This document shows, in pieces, positions 28,318-38,341 of a stretch of DNA of 64,000 nucleotides. Under the pieces are notes generated by a model, which saw only the letters and a list, made by a program, of their open reading frames with translations, was not told the origin of the DNA and made no database searches. Source of the DNA: Photobacterium obscurum (GTDB taxonomy: Bacteria; Pseudomonadota; Gammaproteobacteria; Enterobacterales; Vibrionaceae). How positions within the stretch are numbered: position 1 is the first letter of the stretch; every line of letters starts with the position of its first letter. The stretch covers positions 62,001 to 126,000 of the forward strand of contig NZ_JAKRRW010000011.1 in NCBI RefSeq assembly GCF_026191635.1, in the 5' to 3' direction. Both the position numbers and the translations under genes were made by a program.

Positions 28318-29826
28318 TTAGGCATTACTCTGCGGGCGCATTGCCGGGAACAGGATAACGTCACGGATGGTATGCGTGTTAGTAAACAGCATCACCAGAC
28401 GGTCGATACCAATACCCTGACCCGCTGTTGGCGGTAGGCCGTGCTCTAGAGCTGTGATGTAGTCAGCGTCGTAGAACATCGCTTCGTCATCACCCGCATC
28501 TTTCGCTTCAACCTGAGCTTTGAAACGCTTGTCCTGATCTTCAGCATCGTTAAGCTCAGAGAAGCCATTGGCTACTTCACGGCCACCAATGAAGAATTCA
28601 AAACGGTCGGTAATGAACGGGTTCTCGTCGTTACGGCGTGCAAGCGGCGAGATATCAGCAGGGTATTCAGTGATAAACGTTGGCTGCATTAGCTGCGGCT
28701 CTGCCGTTTCACCAAAGATTTCTTCCAGAAGCTGACCACAAGTCCAGAATTTTTCGATAGCAATGCTTAGAGACTCGGCCAAATCACGCATAAAGTCGAC
28801 GTTACGAACATCGTCATAGGTCATTTGCTGAATAGTCGCATTGTCTGGGTTGTACTTCTTGATCGCGTCCAGCATGCTCAGACGTGGGTATGGACCACCG
28901 AAGTCAATCGTTTCATCGCCATATGGTAGTTTTGGCGAACCGCATAGATCCATCGCAATACTGCTTAGCATTTCTTCGGTCAGATCCATCAGATCATTGT
29001 AATCTGCGTATGCCATATAGAATTCCATCATCGTGAATTCTGGGTTGTGGCGTGGAGACAGACCTTCGTTACGGAAGTTACGGTTAATTTCGAACACACG
29101 TTCGAAGCCACCCACAACCAAACGCTTCAGGTAAAGCTCTGGCGCAACTCGCAGGTACATATCGATGTCTAGCGCGTTGTGATGCGTAATAAACGGACGT
29201 GCTGTCGCACCGCCAGGGATCACGTGCATCATTGGCGTTTCAACTTCCATGAAACCTTTGGTTGTCATGAAGTTACGGATCGCGCTAACTACGTTAGAAC
29301 GCATCATCATCGCATTGCGAGATTCTTCGTTCACGATCAGGTCAACGTAACGCTGACGGTAACGCATTTCCTGATCCGTCAGGCCGTGGAATTTCTCCGG
29401 AAGCGGACGCAGTGCTTTAGTCAGCAGTACGTATTCGTCCATATTCACATAAAGATCACCTTTACCTGACTTATGAAGCGCACCTTTAATACCGATGATG
29501 TCACCGATATCTAGACCAGAGTATTTTTCTTTTAGCTCTTTCTGAACAGCTTTGTCTGCGTAAGCCTGGATACGGCCAGACACATCTTGGATCGCCAGGA
29601 ATGGACCACGCTTGGCCATAATGCGACCTGCGATAGCAACCACGTTGCCCGCTTCTTCCAGCTCTTCTTTCGATAGTTCGCCGAATTTAGCCTGCAGGTC
29701 TGCCGCTAAGCTATCGCGACGGAAATCATTCGGGTGACCGGCTGCCTTACACTTCTCGCGAATCATATCCAGTTTCGCGCGACGCTCGGCAATCAGCTTA
29801 TTCTCATCTTGTAATTGATCAGTCAT
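28318..29826 (-). CDS. lysS: Lysyl-tRNA synthetase, class II
   Basis: Charges tRNA-Lys. The 502 residues include the N-terminal OB-fold anticodon-binding domain (about 55-175) and the class II catalytic motifs, e.g. motif 2 [20 protein letters not shown] and motif 3 [15 protein letters not shown] precedes the ATG. It follows prfB by 31 bp, as in E. coli, and the two are probably cotranscribed. Confidence 0.97.
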   Translation of the reverse strand: MTDQLQDENKLIAERRAKLDMIREKCKAAGHPNDFRRDSLAADLQAKFGELSKEELEEAGNVVAIAGRIMAKRGPFLAIQDVSGRIQAYADKAVQKELKEKYSGLDIGDIIGIKGALHKSGKGDLYVNMDEYVLLTKALRPLPEKFHGLTDQEMRYRQRYVDLIVNEESRNAMMMRSNVVSAIRNFMTTKGFMEVETPMMHVIPGGATARPFITHHNALDIDMYLRVAPELYLKRLVVGGFERVFEINRNFRNEGLSPRHNPEFTMMEFYMAYADYNDLMDLTEEMLSSIAMDLCGSPKLPYGDETIDFGGPYPRLSMLDAIKKYNPDNATIQQMTYDDVRNVDFMRDLAESLSIAIEKFWTCGQLLEEIFGETAEPQLMQPTFITEYPADISPLARRNDENPFITDRFEFFIGGREVANGFSELNDAEDQDKRFKAQVEAKDAGDDEAMFYDADYITALEHGLPPTAGQGIGIDRLVMLFTNTHTIRDVILFPAMRPQSNA

Positions 29827-29857
29827 GGGTTAACCTTAAATTTTTAACCGAATTCGG

Positions 29858-30956
29858 TTACAGACCTGATTTCAGGCTAGCTTCAATAAAACGGTCTAAG
29901 TCACCGTCCAGTACCGCTTGGGTGTTACGATTTTCCACCCCGGTACGCAAATCTTTAATGCGGGAGTCATCCAGTACGTATGAACGGATCTGGCTACCCC
30001 AACCAATGTCAGACTTCGAGTCTTCATTGGCCTGCTTCTCGGCATTTTGTTTTTGCATCTCAAGCTCAAACAGTTTTGCTTTCAACTGTTTCATCGCCTG
30101 ATCTTTGTTTTTGTGCTGAGAACGGTCATTCTGGCACTGCACCACGGTATTCGTCGGTACGTGGGTAATACGTACCGCAGATTCTGTGGTGTTAACGTGC
30201 TGACCACCCGCACCTGATGCACGGTATACGTCAATACGCAGATCAGATGGGTTAATATCGATAGCAATGTTGTCATCAACTTCAGGGTAAATAAACGCTG
30301 AAGCAAATGAGGTATGACGACGACCGCCGGAATCAAACGGTGACTTACGTACCAAACGGTGAACGCCGGTTTCCGTGCGCAGCCAGCCGTAAGCGTATTC
30401 GCCGCTAATTCGAACCGTTGCAGATTTCAGACCTGCCACTTCACCTTCTGAAACTTCGATCACCTCAGTTTTGAAACCTTTCGCGTCAGCCCAGCGCAAG
30501 TACATGCGCAGCATCATCGAGGTCCAGTCCTGAGCTTCAGTACCACCTGAACCCGCCTGAAGATCGATATAACAATCGGATTCGTCGTGATCGCCAGCAA
30601 ACATTCGACGGAATTCCAGCTTCGCTAGCTTGGCTTCCAGCTCTGCCAGTTCCGGCTCGATCTCATCAAACGTTTCCTGATCGTTTTCTTCAACGGCCAG
30701 CTCAAGCAGACCTTCAACGTCTTCAACGCCTTGATCCAGCTGATCGATAGTATCAACCACAGCTTCTAGTGCTGCGCGTTCTTTACCTAGAGCCTGAGCA
30801 CGTTCTGGCTCATTCCATACATCTGGTTGCTCTAGTTCTGCATTGACCTCTTCTAGACGCTCTTTCTTAGCATCATAGTCAAAGGTACCCCCTAAGGATA
30901 TCAGTACGTGCTGACACATCCTCAAGTCGGTTTTTAATAGGATTAATCTCGAACAT
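29858..30956 (-). CDS. prfB: Peptide chain release factor 2 (programmed +1 frameshift)
   Basis: Terminates translation at UGA and UAA. The true gene begins at the ATG at 30956 ([19 protein letters not shown]), reads 25 codons to an in-frame TGA at 30881-30879, and continues after skipping base 30881: join of 30956-30882 and 30880-29858. The product is 365 residues, the E. coli length. The tripeptide SPF (KSPFDSGGR) for stop recognition and GGQ (GAGGQHVNT) for peptide release are present. A single continuous frame starting at 30925 exists but gives an abnormal N-terminus (MRMCQHVL) and is not the real protein. Confidence 0.95.
30878..30893 (-). promoter_or_regulatory. RF2 programmed frameshift site
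   Basis: On the minus strand: Shine-Dalgarno-like AGGGGG (30893-30888), TAC, slippery CTT (30884-30882), TGA (30881-30879), then C. This is the E. coli prfB signal apart from TAC in place of TAT. It allows autoregulation by RF2 level. Confidence 0.95.
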
Positions 30957-31104
30957 TGCCACTCTTCATAGCCGAAACGGACATAACCGATGAATTCTAT
31001 CGAATTGTAGATAGAATATACAGAGGGGAAGAAAGGTTATCGGTGAATTTATTTTTTTATCTTGGTCACAGAAACAGTCTCGTCACCATCTTGAAATAAT
31101 CTAT

Positions 31105-31128
31105 TTACCCTCTTAACCAAGAGGGTAA
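31105..31128 (-). terminator. Hairpin after recJ
   Basis: Perfect 10-bp stem TTACCCTCTT / AAGAGGGTAA with a 4-nt loop between recJ and prfB. The following sequence is AT-rich but has no T-run, so it is a weak terminator candidate. Confidence 0.5.
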
Positions 31129-31183
31129 TAACGATCTTGATCACAATCGCGGCACTTCGAAGCCCCGCTCCCGACAGTTACAA

Positions 31184-32908
31184 TTATAACGCTTCAATAT
31201 GCTCAATCATCAGCTGGGCGCTGCTGTTTCCCCTGAACTCATTGACATCCAGGCGGTACACCAGCTGAACTTGCTGTACCGAGGCATCCGGCCAGCGGCG
31301 AATATCAATATTAAAGGCAATACCATCAATAACGCTGCCGCCCGTGACAGGCTCGAGCATCATCTTGAGGTGCTTACCGCCCACCAGCTTCTGATGCAGC
31401 AGACGGAACTTTCCGTCAAACATTGGCTCCGGAAACTGCTGCCCCCAAGGTCCGCCCGCCCGCAGTACCTCAGCTGTCTGCAGGTTAAGCTCATGACGGT
31501 TTAACTCACCATCCGTTAACAGCACGCCCTTGAGCGCATCTTCGTCCAGCTCCTTGCGTACCGCCAGATCAAACGCCTGGCTAAATGCCGTCAGTTTGTC
31601 TTCCGGTATCGTCAAGCCTGCCGCCATGGCGTGGCCGCCAAATTTCAAAATCATCCCCGGATTCTGGGTATCAATCCCATCTAGCACATCACGCATATGC
31701 AGACCGGGAATCGAGCGGCACGAGCCTTTAATTTCACCGTTGCCGGCATCGGCAAACGCAATCACTGGGCGGTGATACAGTTCCTTGATCCGCGAGGCCA
31801 GGATCCCAATCACCCCTTGGTGCCAGTCACGCTGGAACAGGGCAAGGCCATAGGGCATATCTTGCTGATTGAACTTCAGTCGCTCGCAAATGGCCAGCGC
31901 CTCTTCTTTCATCCCGTGTTCGATTTCTTTCCGAGTCTGGTTCAACGCGTCAAGTTCAGAGGCCATCCGCCGTGCCGCCTGGATATTGTCACAAAGCAGC
32001 AACTCGACGCCAAACGACATATCATCCAAGCGCCCTGCAGCATTAATACGCGGGCCGAGGGCAAACCCCAAATCACTGGAAACCAGCCTTGCAGGATCAC
32101 GGTTGGCGACCTCAATCAATGCCTGGATCCCCGGCCGGCACTTGCCGGCACGAATTCGCTGCAACCCCTGATGAACCAGTATTCGGTTATTGCCGTCCAG
32201 CGCAACCACATCAGCAACCGTTCCCAGAGCGACTAAATCCAGCAGCTCTGCCAGATTAGGTTCAGCGATTCCCTGAGTAGTAAACCATCCGTTTTGGCGT
32301 AGCTCTGCGCGCAAAGCCAGCATCAGATAGAATGCCACTCCAACCCCGCACAATGCCTTTGACGGAAAGTCACACTCGTGCAAGTTAGGATTCACGATAG
32401 CATCGGCCTGCGGCAGTTCATCCCCCGGCAAGTGATGGTCGGTAACCAACACCTGAATCCCCTTGGCTTTTGCCGCCGCCACCCCGGAAAGAGAAGATAC
32501 CCCATTATCCACCGTCATGATCAGCTCAGCACCACGCGCTTCCGCCTGCTCAACCACTTCAGGACTCAGGCCGTAACCATCATCAAACCGGTTTGGTACC
32601 AAATAGTCGACATTGCGACAGCCCAGCATCTTTAGCGCCAGCACAGACAGTGCCGAGCTGGTTGCCCCATCGGCATCAAAATCACCAACGACGATGATCC
32701 GGCGGCTCTCCGCCAGTGCCGATACGAGCAGCTCTACAGCCGGGTCAATACCATGAAGCCGGTTGAAGCCCAGCAATCCCCGGGCTCCACGCTCAAGATC
32801 AGCATCGGAAGCCAAGCCACGACTGGCATAAATACGTTTTAACAACGGATGAATAGCATCTGAAAAGCCGGAAGTCTCGGCTTGTGAGCGACGTTTAATT
32901 TCAATCAT
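31184..32908 (-). CDS. recJ: Single-stranded-DNA-specific exonuclease RecJ
   Basis: 5'-to-3' ssDNA exonuclease of the DHH phosphoesterase family, used in RecF-pathway recombination, base excision and mismatch repair. The 574 residues contain VVGDFDADGATSSAL near residue 75, the DHH motif in VTDHHLPGDELP near residue 158, and the C-terminal KFGGHAMAAGLTI (DHHA1). It is the third gene of the xerD-dsbC-recJ block, the E. coli order, but a terminator lies between dsbC and recJ. Confidence 0.96.
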   Translation of the reverse strand: MIEIKRRSQAETSGFSDAIHPLLKRIYASRGLASDADLERGARGLLGFNRLHGIDPAVELLVSALAESRRIIVVGDFDADGATSSALSVLALKMLGCRNVDYLVPNRFDDGYGLSPEVVEQAEARGAELIMTVDNGVSSLSGVAAAKAKGIQVLVTDHHLPGDELPQADAIVNPNLHECDFPSKALCGVGVAFYLMLALRAELRQNGWFTTQGIAEPNLAELLDLVALGTVADVVALDGNNRILVHQGLQRIRAGKCRPGIQALIEVANRDPARLVSSDLGFALGPRINAAGRLDDMSFGVELLLCDNIQAARRMASELDALNQTRKEIEHGMKEEALAICERLKFNQQDMPYGLALFQRDWHQGVIGILASRIKELYHRPVIAFADAGNGEIKGSCRSIPGLHMRDVLDGIDTQNPGMILKFGGHAMAAGLTIPEDKLTAFSQAFDLAVRKELDEDALKGVLLTDGELNRHELNLQTAEVLRAGGPWGQQFPEPMFDGKFRLLHQKLVGGKHLKMMLEPVTGGSVIDGIAFNIDIRRWPDASVQQVQLVYRLDVNEFRGNSSAQLMIEHIEAL

Positions 32909-32996
32909 AACAAGGCTAAGTTTGTGCTGAATAAAGACCCGGTGCGAGGCACGAGGTGAGAGTTCTAAGCATTATAGAGGCTCTGCCAGAGATAAA

Positions 32997-33028
32997 AAAC
33001 CCGAATTCGATAACTCGAATCCGGGTTT
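32997..33028 (-). terminator. Terminator after dsbC
   Basis: Stem AAACCCG..ATTCGA / TCGAAT..CGGGTTT, followed on the minus strand by T6. Confidence 0.85.
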
Positions 33029-33051
33029 CAACTACTGCCGGAAAAATACGG

Positions 33052-33774
33052 TTAGCTTCGGCTATCGAGCATCTTGCGCAGCATGTCGGCAGGCTGATAA
33101 CCCGGTAACATAGTGCCGTCTTCCAACACCATCGCAGGCGTACCACTCACACCCATCGCCACACCAAGCTGATAATGCTTACGTACCAGATCCTCACGCT
33201 GCGCATCGCTACTCGGGGTAAAGCCAGTGCTCTTCGCATCATTCATCGCAGCGGCCGGGTCTTTCGCCCCCCAGATAGCACTCATCTCGGCAAAGTTACG
33301 TGAACGCTCGCCACCGCGCGGGAAGGCAAGATAACGAATCGTGATACCGGCATCATTGTAGGCACTCATCTCACTGTGCAGCTTTCGGCAGTAGCCACAG
33401 CTGGTATCAGTAAATACCGTCACCACATATTTTTCATCTTTTGCCGGGTAGACGATCATCTCGTCTTCCATCCCCTGCAACTTATCCTTATTCAGCTTCG
33501 CCATTTTTTGTTCAGTCAAGTTAACGGGCTGAGCACCATCATTCTTATATAGTTGACCGGCAAGGAAATAGTTACCGTCATCAGAAACGTAAACGATACC
33601 ACGTTCTGTAACCACTTCGTTCAGACCAGAAAGCGGAGAAGGCGTAATAGAGACCGGCGCTAGTCCCAAGCCACTAAGTTTCGTCTTGATTGCAGCATCA
33701 TCAGGCTTTGCCGCTGCTGTAAAAGCAGTCAGTGCCACAGCAGTTGCAAGTATCGTACGGCCAAAAAAGTGCAT
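33052..33774 (-). CDS. dsbC: Periplasmic thiol:disulfide isomerase DsbC
   Basis: Periplasmic homodimeric disulfide isomerase/chaperone kept reduced by DsbD. The 240 residues have a signal peptide (MHFFGRTILATAVALTAFTA), an N-terminal dimerisation domain, and a thioredoxin domain with active site TSCGYCRKLH and cis-proline loop VSGTPAMV. The start at 33774 is preceded by AAGGA; an open frame continues 52 codons further but lacks a signal sequence. Unusually, the second, structural disulfide of E. coli DsbC is missing: IWCAKD is IWGAKD here, and no cysteine follows CGYC. Confidence 0.95.
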   Translation of the reverse strand: MHFFGRTILATAVALTAFTAAAKPDDAAIKTKLSGLGLAPVSITPSPLSGLNEVVTERGIVYVSDDGNYFLAGQLYKNDGAQPVNLTEQKMAKLNKDKLQGMEDEMIVYPAKDEKYVVTVFTDTSCGYCRKLHSEMSAYNDAGITIRYLAFPRGGERSRNFAEMSAIWGAKDPAAAMNDAKSTGFTPSSDAQREDLVRKHYQLGVAMGVSGTPAMVLEDGTMLPGYQPADMLRKMLDSRS

Positions 33775-33990
33775 TCGACTATTTCCTTTTAAGCAAAATA
33801 TAGATAAATAATAAGACCAGTAAGAGTCCCAGAAACTTTCATAGTTCAATAATAAATGAGAAGACTGGAGCCTGATTCCTAGATCTTGGAATTGAGTTCT
33901 AGGCTCTTCGTGTATATGCCCACCGTTCAACCAACCAGCAGTATAACGTTATTTCGGCTTGATAGCCTTTTCGATCATAGTTGGATTTCG

Positions 33991-34890
33991 CTATGCTCGC
34001 GGATGGTGTGTTTCATGCAGCTGCTTCAACCTCTCGGTCGCCACATGAGTATAGATCTGCGTTGTCGATAAATCACTATGACCCAGCAACATCTGCACCA
34101 CTCGTAAGTCCGCGCCGTAATTTAACAAATGGGTCGCGAAAGCATGGCGCATCACATGGGGAGAGAGCTTATCTGAATCAATTCCGGCCAACACTGCATA
34201 ATGCTTGATCCGGTGCCAGAAGGTCTGCCGCGTCATTTGCTTGGCACGCTTGCTGGGAAACACCACATCGGAGCTTTTCTCGCCCAGTAACTGCGGACGG
34301 CCAGTTTCAAGAAACTGCTCAATCCAATCAACGGCATTTTCTCCCATCGGCACCAAGCGTTCTTTGTCACCTTTACCCGTAACCCGCACCACTCCTTGGC
34401 GAAGGCTGACATTTTCCATCGTCAGGCTGACCAATTCAGTCACACGCAGTCCTGTCGCATAGAGCAATTCCAGCATCGCCTTGTCGCGTAATTCAATTGG
34501 GTCATTGGGATCCGGCGCATCCAGTAAGGCATCGACCTGCTCTTCACTGATATCTTTCGGCAGACGTTTCGGCAGCTTCGGGCTCACTAGCATGACACTG
34601 GGATCGTCATCGCGAATTTTCTCCCGGTGCAGGTACTGGTACAAACGCCGGATCGCCGAGACCATCCGCGCACGGGAAGTCTGCTTATAGTCAGCATCAA
34701 ACAGCCATTGCTGATAGCGCTGCAAATCATCCACCGAGGCACTTTCAAGGCTGAGCTTTTCCTGCTCGATCCAGTTACACAGCTTCTTCAAATCATTGCG
34801 GTAGGACGTTAGGGTATTCTCAGATAACCCCCGCTCCATCCACATTGCATCGAGAAACCGCTCAATGATCACTTCGTCGTTTTCCACCAC
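33991..34890 (-). CDS. xerD: Site-specific tyrosine recombinase XerD
   Basis: With XerC it resolves chromosome dimers at dif under FtsK control. The 299 residues show an N-terminal SAM-like core-binding domain and the catalytic domain. Catalytic residues are R149, K173, H245, R248, H271 and nucleophile Y280, each one position after the E. coli residue. The context xerD-dsbC-recJ with divergent fldB is that of E. coli XerD rather than XerC, which normally lies near dapF. A gap of 216 bp separates it from dsbC. Confidence 0.97.
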   Translation of the reverse strand: MVENDEVIIERFLDAMWMERGLSENTLTSYRNDLKKLCNWIEQEKLSLESASVDDLQRYQQWLFDADYKQTSRARMVSAIRRLYQYLHREKIRDDDPSVMLVSPKLPKRLPKDISEEQVDALLDAPDPNDPIELRDKAMLELLYATGLRVTELVSLTMENVSLRQGVVRVTGKGDKERLVPMGENAVDWIEQFLETGRPQLLGEKSSDVVFPSKRAKQMTRQTFWHRIKHYAVLAGIDSDKLSPHVMRHAFATHLLNYGADLRVVQMLLGHSDLSTTQIYTHVATERLKQLHETHHPRA

Positions 34891-35157
34891 AACCTCTAGT
34901 CAATCTTATATCTATCCCAATTGCTGTTGTTACATACAAAACACATGGATAAATACACAGTGCTTTTGTCCATGGTAGTCTATTTCGCCACAAAAGTAAC
35001 TTGTCATTTTAGTGTCAAAATCACTCATGGCTGGCAACCTGCACGACTTTACCCTCCTTCAATTTGCATCGTACTCAGACATTATTAGTCAACGGCAACC
35101 AACCTAGGTAAAATCCCCAGCTATTGTTCTAATGCACAAACCAACTGGACTAGCAGC

Positions 35158-35676
35158 ATGAAAATTGGCTTATTCTACGGCTCAACCACCTGTTACACCG
35201 AAATGGCAGCAGAGAAAATCCGTGACTGTATCGGCGCAGAACTGGTCGAACTGCATAACATCAAGGAAACGGATATCAGCACGATGAATAACTTCGATAT
35301 GCTGATTCTGGGAATCTCGACCTGGGACTTTGGTGAACTGCAAGAAGACTGGGAAGCCGTATGGGAACAGCTGGACGGCCTGACACTGCAAGGCAAGACG
35401 ATAGCCCTGTTTGGCCTTGGCGATCAGGAAGGCTATACCGAGTGGTTCCAGGATGCGATGGGGATCCTGCACGACAAACTGATACCGACAGGAGTGAATT
35501 TCGTTGGCTATTGGCCGAATCAGGGATACCAGTTCGAGGCCTCAAAGGCCCTCACCGAAGACCAGCAGTATTTTGTCGGTCTCGCACTGGATGAAGACAG
35601 CCAATATGAACTGAGCGATGAGCGAATCACCCAATGGTGCGAGCAAATCCTGACTGAATACAGCGAAACGCTATAG
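35158..35676 (+). CDS. fldB: Flavodoxin (FldB type)
   Basis: Long-chain FMN-binding electron carrier (172 residues). The phosphate-binding loop [16 protein letters not shown] is at the N-terminus, and the FMN-contacting segment [14 protein letters not shown] and [13 protein letters not shown] follow. Divergent from xerD, as for E. coli fldB. A palindromic terminator follows. Confidence 0.93.
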   Translation: MKIGLFYGSTTCYTEMAAEKIRDCIGAELVELHNIKETDISTMNNFDMLILGISTWDFGELQEDWEAVWEQLDGLTLQGKTIALFGLGDQEGYTEWFQDAMGILHDKLIPTGVNFVGYWPNQGYQFEASKALTEDQQYFVGLALDEDSQYELSDERITQWCEQILTEYSETL

Positions 35677-35695
35677 TTCCAAACCAGCAGAAAAC

Positions 35696-35724
35696 AAAAA
35701 GGGATGCCGCGGCATCCCTTTTTT
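35696..35724 (+). terminator. Bidirectional terminator between fldB and brnQ
   Basis: Near-perfect palindrome AAAGGGATGCCG / CGGCATCCCTTT with T6 on both strands; it separates convergent fldB and brnQ. Confidence 0.94.
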
Positions 35725-35743
35725 AATGATCGTCAGCCAGCGA

Positions 35744-37051
35744 TTAAGCCGTCTGGGCTTCCTGCGGTTGCGCCTGGCCACCCACAAAGCGAGTGATCAC
35801 CAAGGCAACAAATGTCGGCATCAGCCATGCCATACCGTAGTCAAACAATGGAATGATTTGGAACGCGGTTACGTCAAAGCCAGATACTTTTGCCGCATCA
35901 ATCATACTGAACGACAAGGCCACCAGCATAACCACACGGTAAGACAGTGCCGGGTTTGGCAACCAGCGGCGGATAAAGGTCAGGATAACTAGAGCCATTG
36001 CAATCGGATATAGTGCAAACAATGCTGGTAGCGAAATCTTGATAAGCTGGTTCAGGCCAACATTCGCCACAACACAGCAAATAACCGCCAGTACCGTCAC
36101 CCACTTCTCGTATGACCAGCTGGTCAGGGTAGAGAAATACTCAGAACACGCACTCAGCAGGCCAACAACCGTCGTCAGACAAGCCAACAATACAATCAGT
36201 GACAGAATCACCTGGCCAGCAGGACCAAACAGAGCAGCAACATAGATAGCCAGGATATCACCACCATTACTTGCATTCGCAGCAATCTCAACGCTGGTCG
36301 CACCTAGGTAGAATAGCGATACATAGACAAAAGCCAGTCCAGCTGCGGCAATAAGGCCAGCGCTAACCAGATACTTGCGTGTTGCCTTTTCATCGGTCAC
36401 GCCCTTGCTGCGTACCGCATCAACAATCACCATACCAAACAGCAGTGCCGCGACGGCATCTAGGGTGTTATAGCCTTCAACAAAGCCTTTGATAAACGGC
36501 ATCTCAACGTAGTCGCCTTTTGCCGCTTCAATGGCATCTTGCGGGTTAACCACAACCGCCACAGCCAAAGCCACAAGCGCAATGAACAGAATTGGCGTCA
36601 GGAACTTACCAACCATGTCGACAAGGTTGCCGCGCGAGCGAGAAAGGAACAGAGCGATAGCAAAAAAGACAATAGAAAAAATAGTTAGGCTAAGCTGACC
36701 GGCATCTGCAATAAATGGTTTCACACCCATCTCGTATGCAACAAGACCGGCACGCGGTGCTGCAAACGCAGGACCAATAACGATAAAGATCAATACTGCC
36801 AGCAGGGTTGCTGCTTTAGATGGCAAGTCACGGGTCAATCCTTTCCAACCACCCGCAACCGCAACCGCGATAATGGCAATCAGAGGCAGGCTAACGCCGG
36901 TAGATAGGAAACCAAGCATCGCAGGAACCAAATGCTCCCCGGCCTGCTGACCTGCTTGCGGTGGGAAAATGATATTTCCGGCACCTAGAAAGAACGCAAA
37001 GGTCATAAAACCTAGCGCCAATATATCTGTTGTCTTGAGTGTTTTCTTCAA
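35744..37051 (-). CDS. brnQ: Branched-chain amino acid:cation symporter
   Basis: LIVCS-family inner-membrane carrier of leucine, isoleucine and valine (435 residues, about 12 hydrophobic segments). The N-terminus TDILALGFMTFAFFLGAGNI and PPQAGQQAGEH are characteristic. The C-terminal tail is polar. It is followed by the shared terminator with fldB and preceded by a gene-free region. Confidence 0.93.
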   Translation of the reverse strand: MKKTLKTTDILALGFMTFAFFLGAGNIIFPPQAGQQAGEHLVPAMLGFLSTGVSLPLIAIIAVAVAGGWKGLTRDLPSKAATLLAVLIFIVIGPAFAAPRAGLVAYEMGVKPFIADAGQLSLTIFSIVFFAIALFLSRSRGNLVDMVGKFLTPILFIALVALAVAVVVNPQDAIEAAKGDYVEMPFIKGFVEGYNTLDAVAALLFGMVIVDAVRSKGVTDEKATRKYLVSAGLIAAAGLAFVYVSLFYLGATSVEIAANASNGGDILAIYVAALFGPAGQVILSLIVLLACLTTVVGLLSACSEYFSTLTSWSYEKWVTVLAVICCVVANVGLNQLIKISLPALFALYPIAMALVILTFIRRWLPNPALSYRVVMLVALSFSMIDAAKVSGFDVTAFQIIPLFDYGMAWLMPTFVALVITRFVGGQAQPQEAQTA

Positions 37052-37441
37052 ACTGCACCTTCCACTCTGTCTGTCTATGTTATGTCTGCGTATTTGTAAT
37101 TATTTGTCACAAATTACTTATTGCTAAATGTGACACTTATCGCAGCATAATGAAGAAAAAGAGAACAATAAGCAACCACCCAGTGAAAAACACCACAATC
37201 TTTGGGTTGCGACCTCAAAAACTAGCACAAACCACCAATTTCACCTCCCAGATTGAAACATAAAGCCAATAAAATACACTTATCAAAAAGATCAAAAAAG
37301 CATTAATATCCAAACAACAATAAGCTAACAAAATTAAAATATTCTTAAGTTAGTGATGAAGTCGCTATAATGCCGCACTTATTTTGTGACGCTCGACCTG
37401 CACAACGGTATAGCTTGGTTCTTGAAACTGACGGAGAAATG
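37052..37441 (+). promoter_or_regulatory. brnQ-trmN6 intergenic region with trmN6 promoter
   Basis: 390-bp AT-rich gap between divergent brnQ and trmN6. A perfect -10 box TATAAT at 37366-37371 is followed by GC-rich CCGC, forming TATAATGCCGC, about 70 bp before the trmN6 start. The -35 (around TCTTAA 37343) is poor. The GC-rich discriminator resembles those of growth-rate-controlled promoters. Nothing else is recognised. Confidence 0.55.
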
Positions 37442-38158
37442 ATGGCAAAAGGTTTTACTTTCAAACAGTTCCACGTTGATGACTATGGCTGCGGGATGCC
37501 AGTCAGTACCGACGGGGTATTACTGGGAACCTGGGCTGATTTACCCGCACCGGGCAAAATTCTGGATATTGGTACTGGCAGCGGGCTACTGGCGTTGATA
37601 GCCGCTCAACGAACCAGCACCTCTGAGAACCCGGTAGTTGCAATCGAAATCGATCATCGTGCAGCCAAGGCTGCCCAGCAAAACTTCATCCTGTCTCCCT
37701 GGAACGAGCGCCTTATTTGTATCGAACAAAACGTTGAAAGCTGGTCAGCCCAACAGCAAGAAGGTTGCTTTGAGGCTATCGTCTGTAATCCACCTTACTT
37801 CAATACAGGGCAACAGGCTGACTGTCAGGCAAGAGCCACCGCTCGCCACACCGACAGCCTTACCCACCCAAAGCTGCTGGCGGTGATCCGCCACTTACTG
37901 AGTCGCACCGGTACCGCCAGCCTGATCCTGCCTGAATACGAAGGACAGCAACTGGTCAAACTCGCTGAAGAGAACCAACTGTTCTGCCGAAGATTATGCG
38001 AAGTAAGAAGCACAGAGAAAAAGCCGGTCAGCCGCCTGCTGATCGCACTTTCGCGTCAGCAAGGAGAGAGGCGCACCGAGCAGCTATCAATCCACTCACA
38101 AGGTGAATATTCGACGTTATTTACCGCTTTAACCCGTGATTTTTATCTTAAGCTTTGA
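37442..38158 (+). CDS. trmN6: tRNA1(Val) (adenine(37)-N6)-methyltransferase
   Basis: S-adenosylmethionine-dependent enzyme that methylates A37 of tRNA1-Val (E. coli YfiC). The 238 residues show the SAM motif LDIGTGSGLLALIAA near residue 42 and the N6-adenine motif VCNPPYF. I choose the second of two adjacent ATGs (37442), five bases after GGAG, so that the protein begins MAKGFTFKQFHVDD. srmB follows on the same strand; in E. coli the two genes are neighbours but divergent. Confidence 0.93.
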   Translation: MAKGFTFKQFHVDDYGCGMPVSTDGVLLGTWADLPAPGKILDIGTGSGLLALIAAQRTSTSENPVVAIEIDHRAAKAAQQNFILSPWNERLICIEQNVESWSAQQQEGCFEAIVCNPPYFNTGQQADCQARATARHTDSLTHPKLLAVIRHLLSRTGTASLILPEYEGQQLVKLAEENQLFCRRLCEVRSTEKKPVSRLLIALSRQQGERRTEQLSIHSQGEYSTLFTALTRDFYLKL

Positions 38159-38243
38159 GCTACCAGAAGGGGCAGAACAACAGCAGATAATTTTATCTCG
38201 AAGTTTTTGTGCTTTAATCGGTGATACTTGCGACAATTATCTC

Positions 38244-38254
38244 TATAATGCCGC
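38244..38254 (+). promoter_or_regulatory. srmB promoter -10 element
   Basis: TATAATGCCGC, identical to the element before trmN6, about 90 bp upstream of the srmB start. A good -35 is not evident. Confidence 0.5.
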
Positions 38255-38341
38255 CCCTTATATCAATGCCTCAGGTCGTTATCTCATACCAAGATGAGAA
38301 CAATGACAGGCGTTAGTCTTATTCCCGAGGAGAGATGACTG

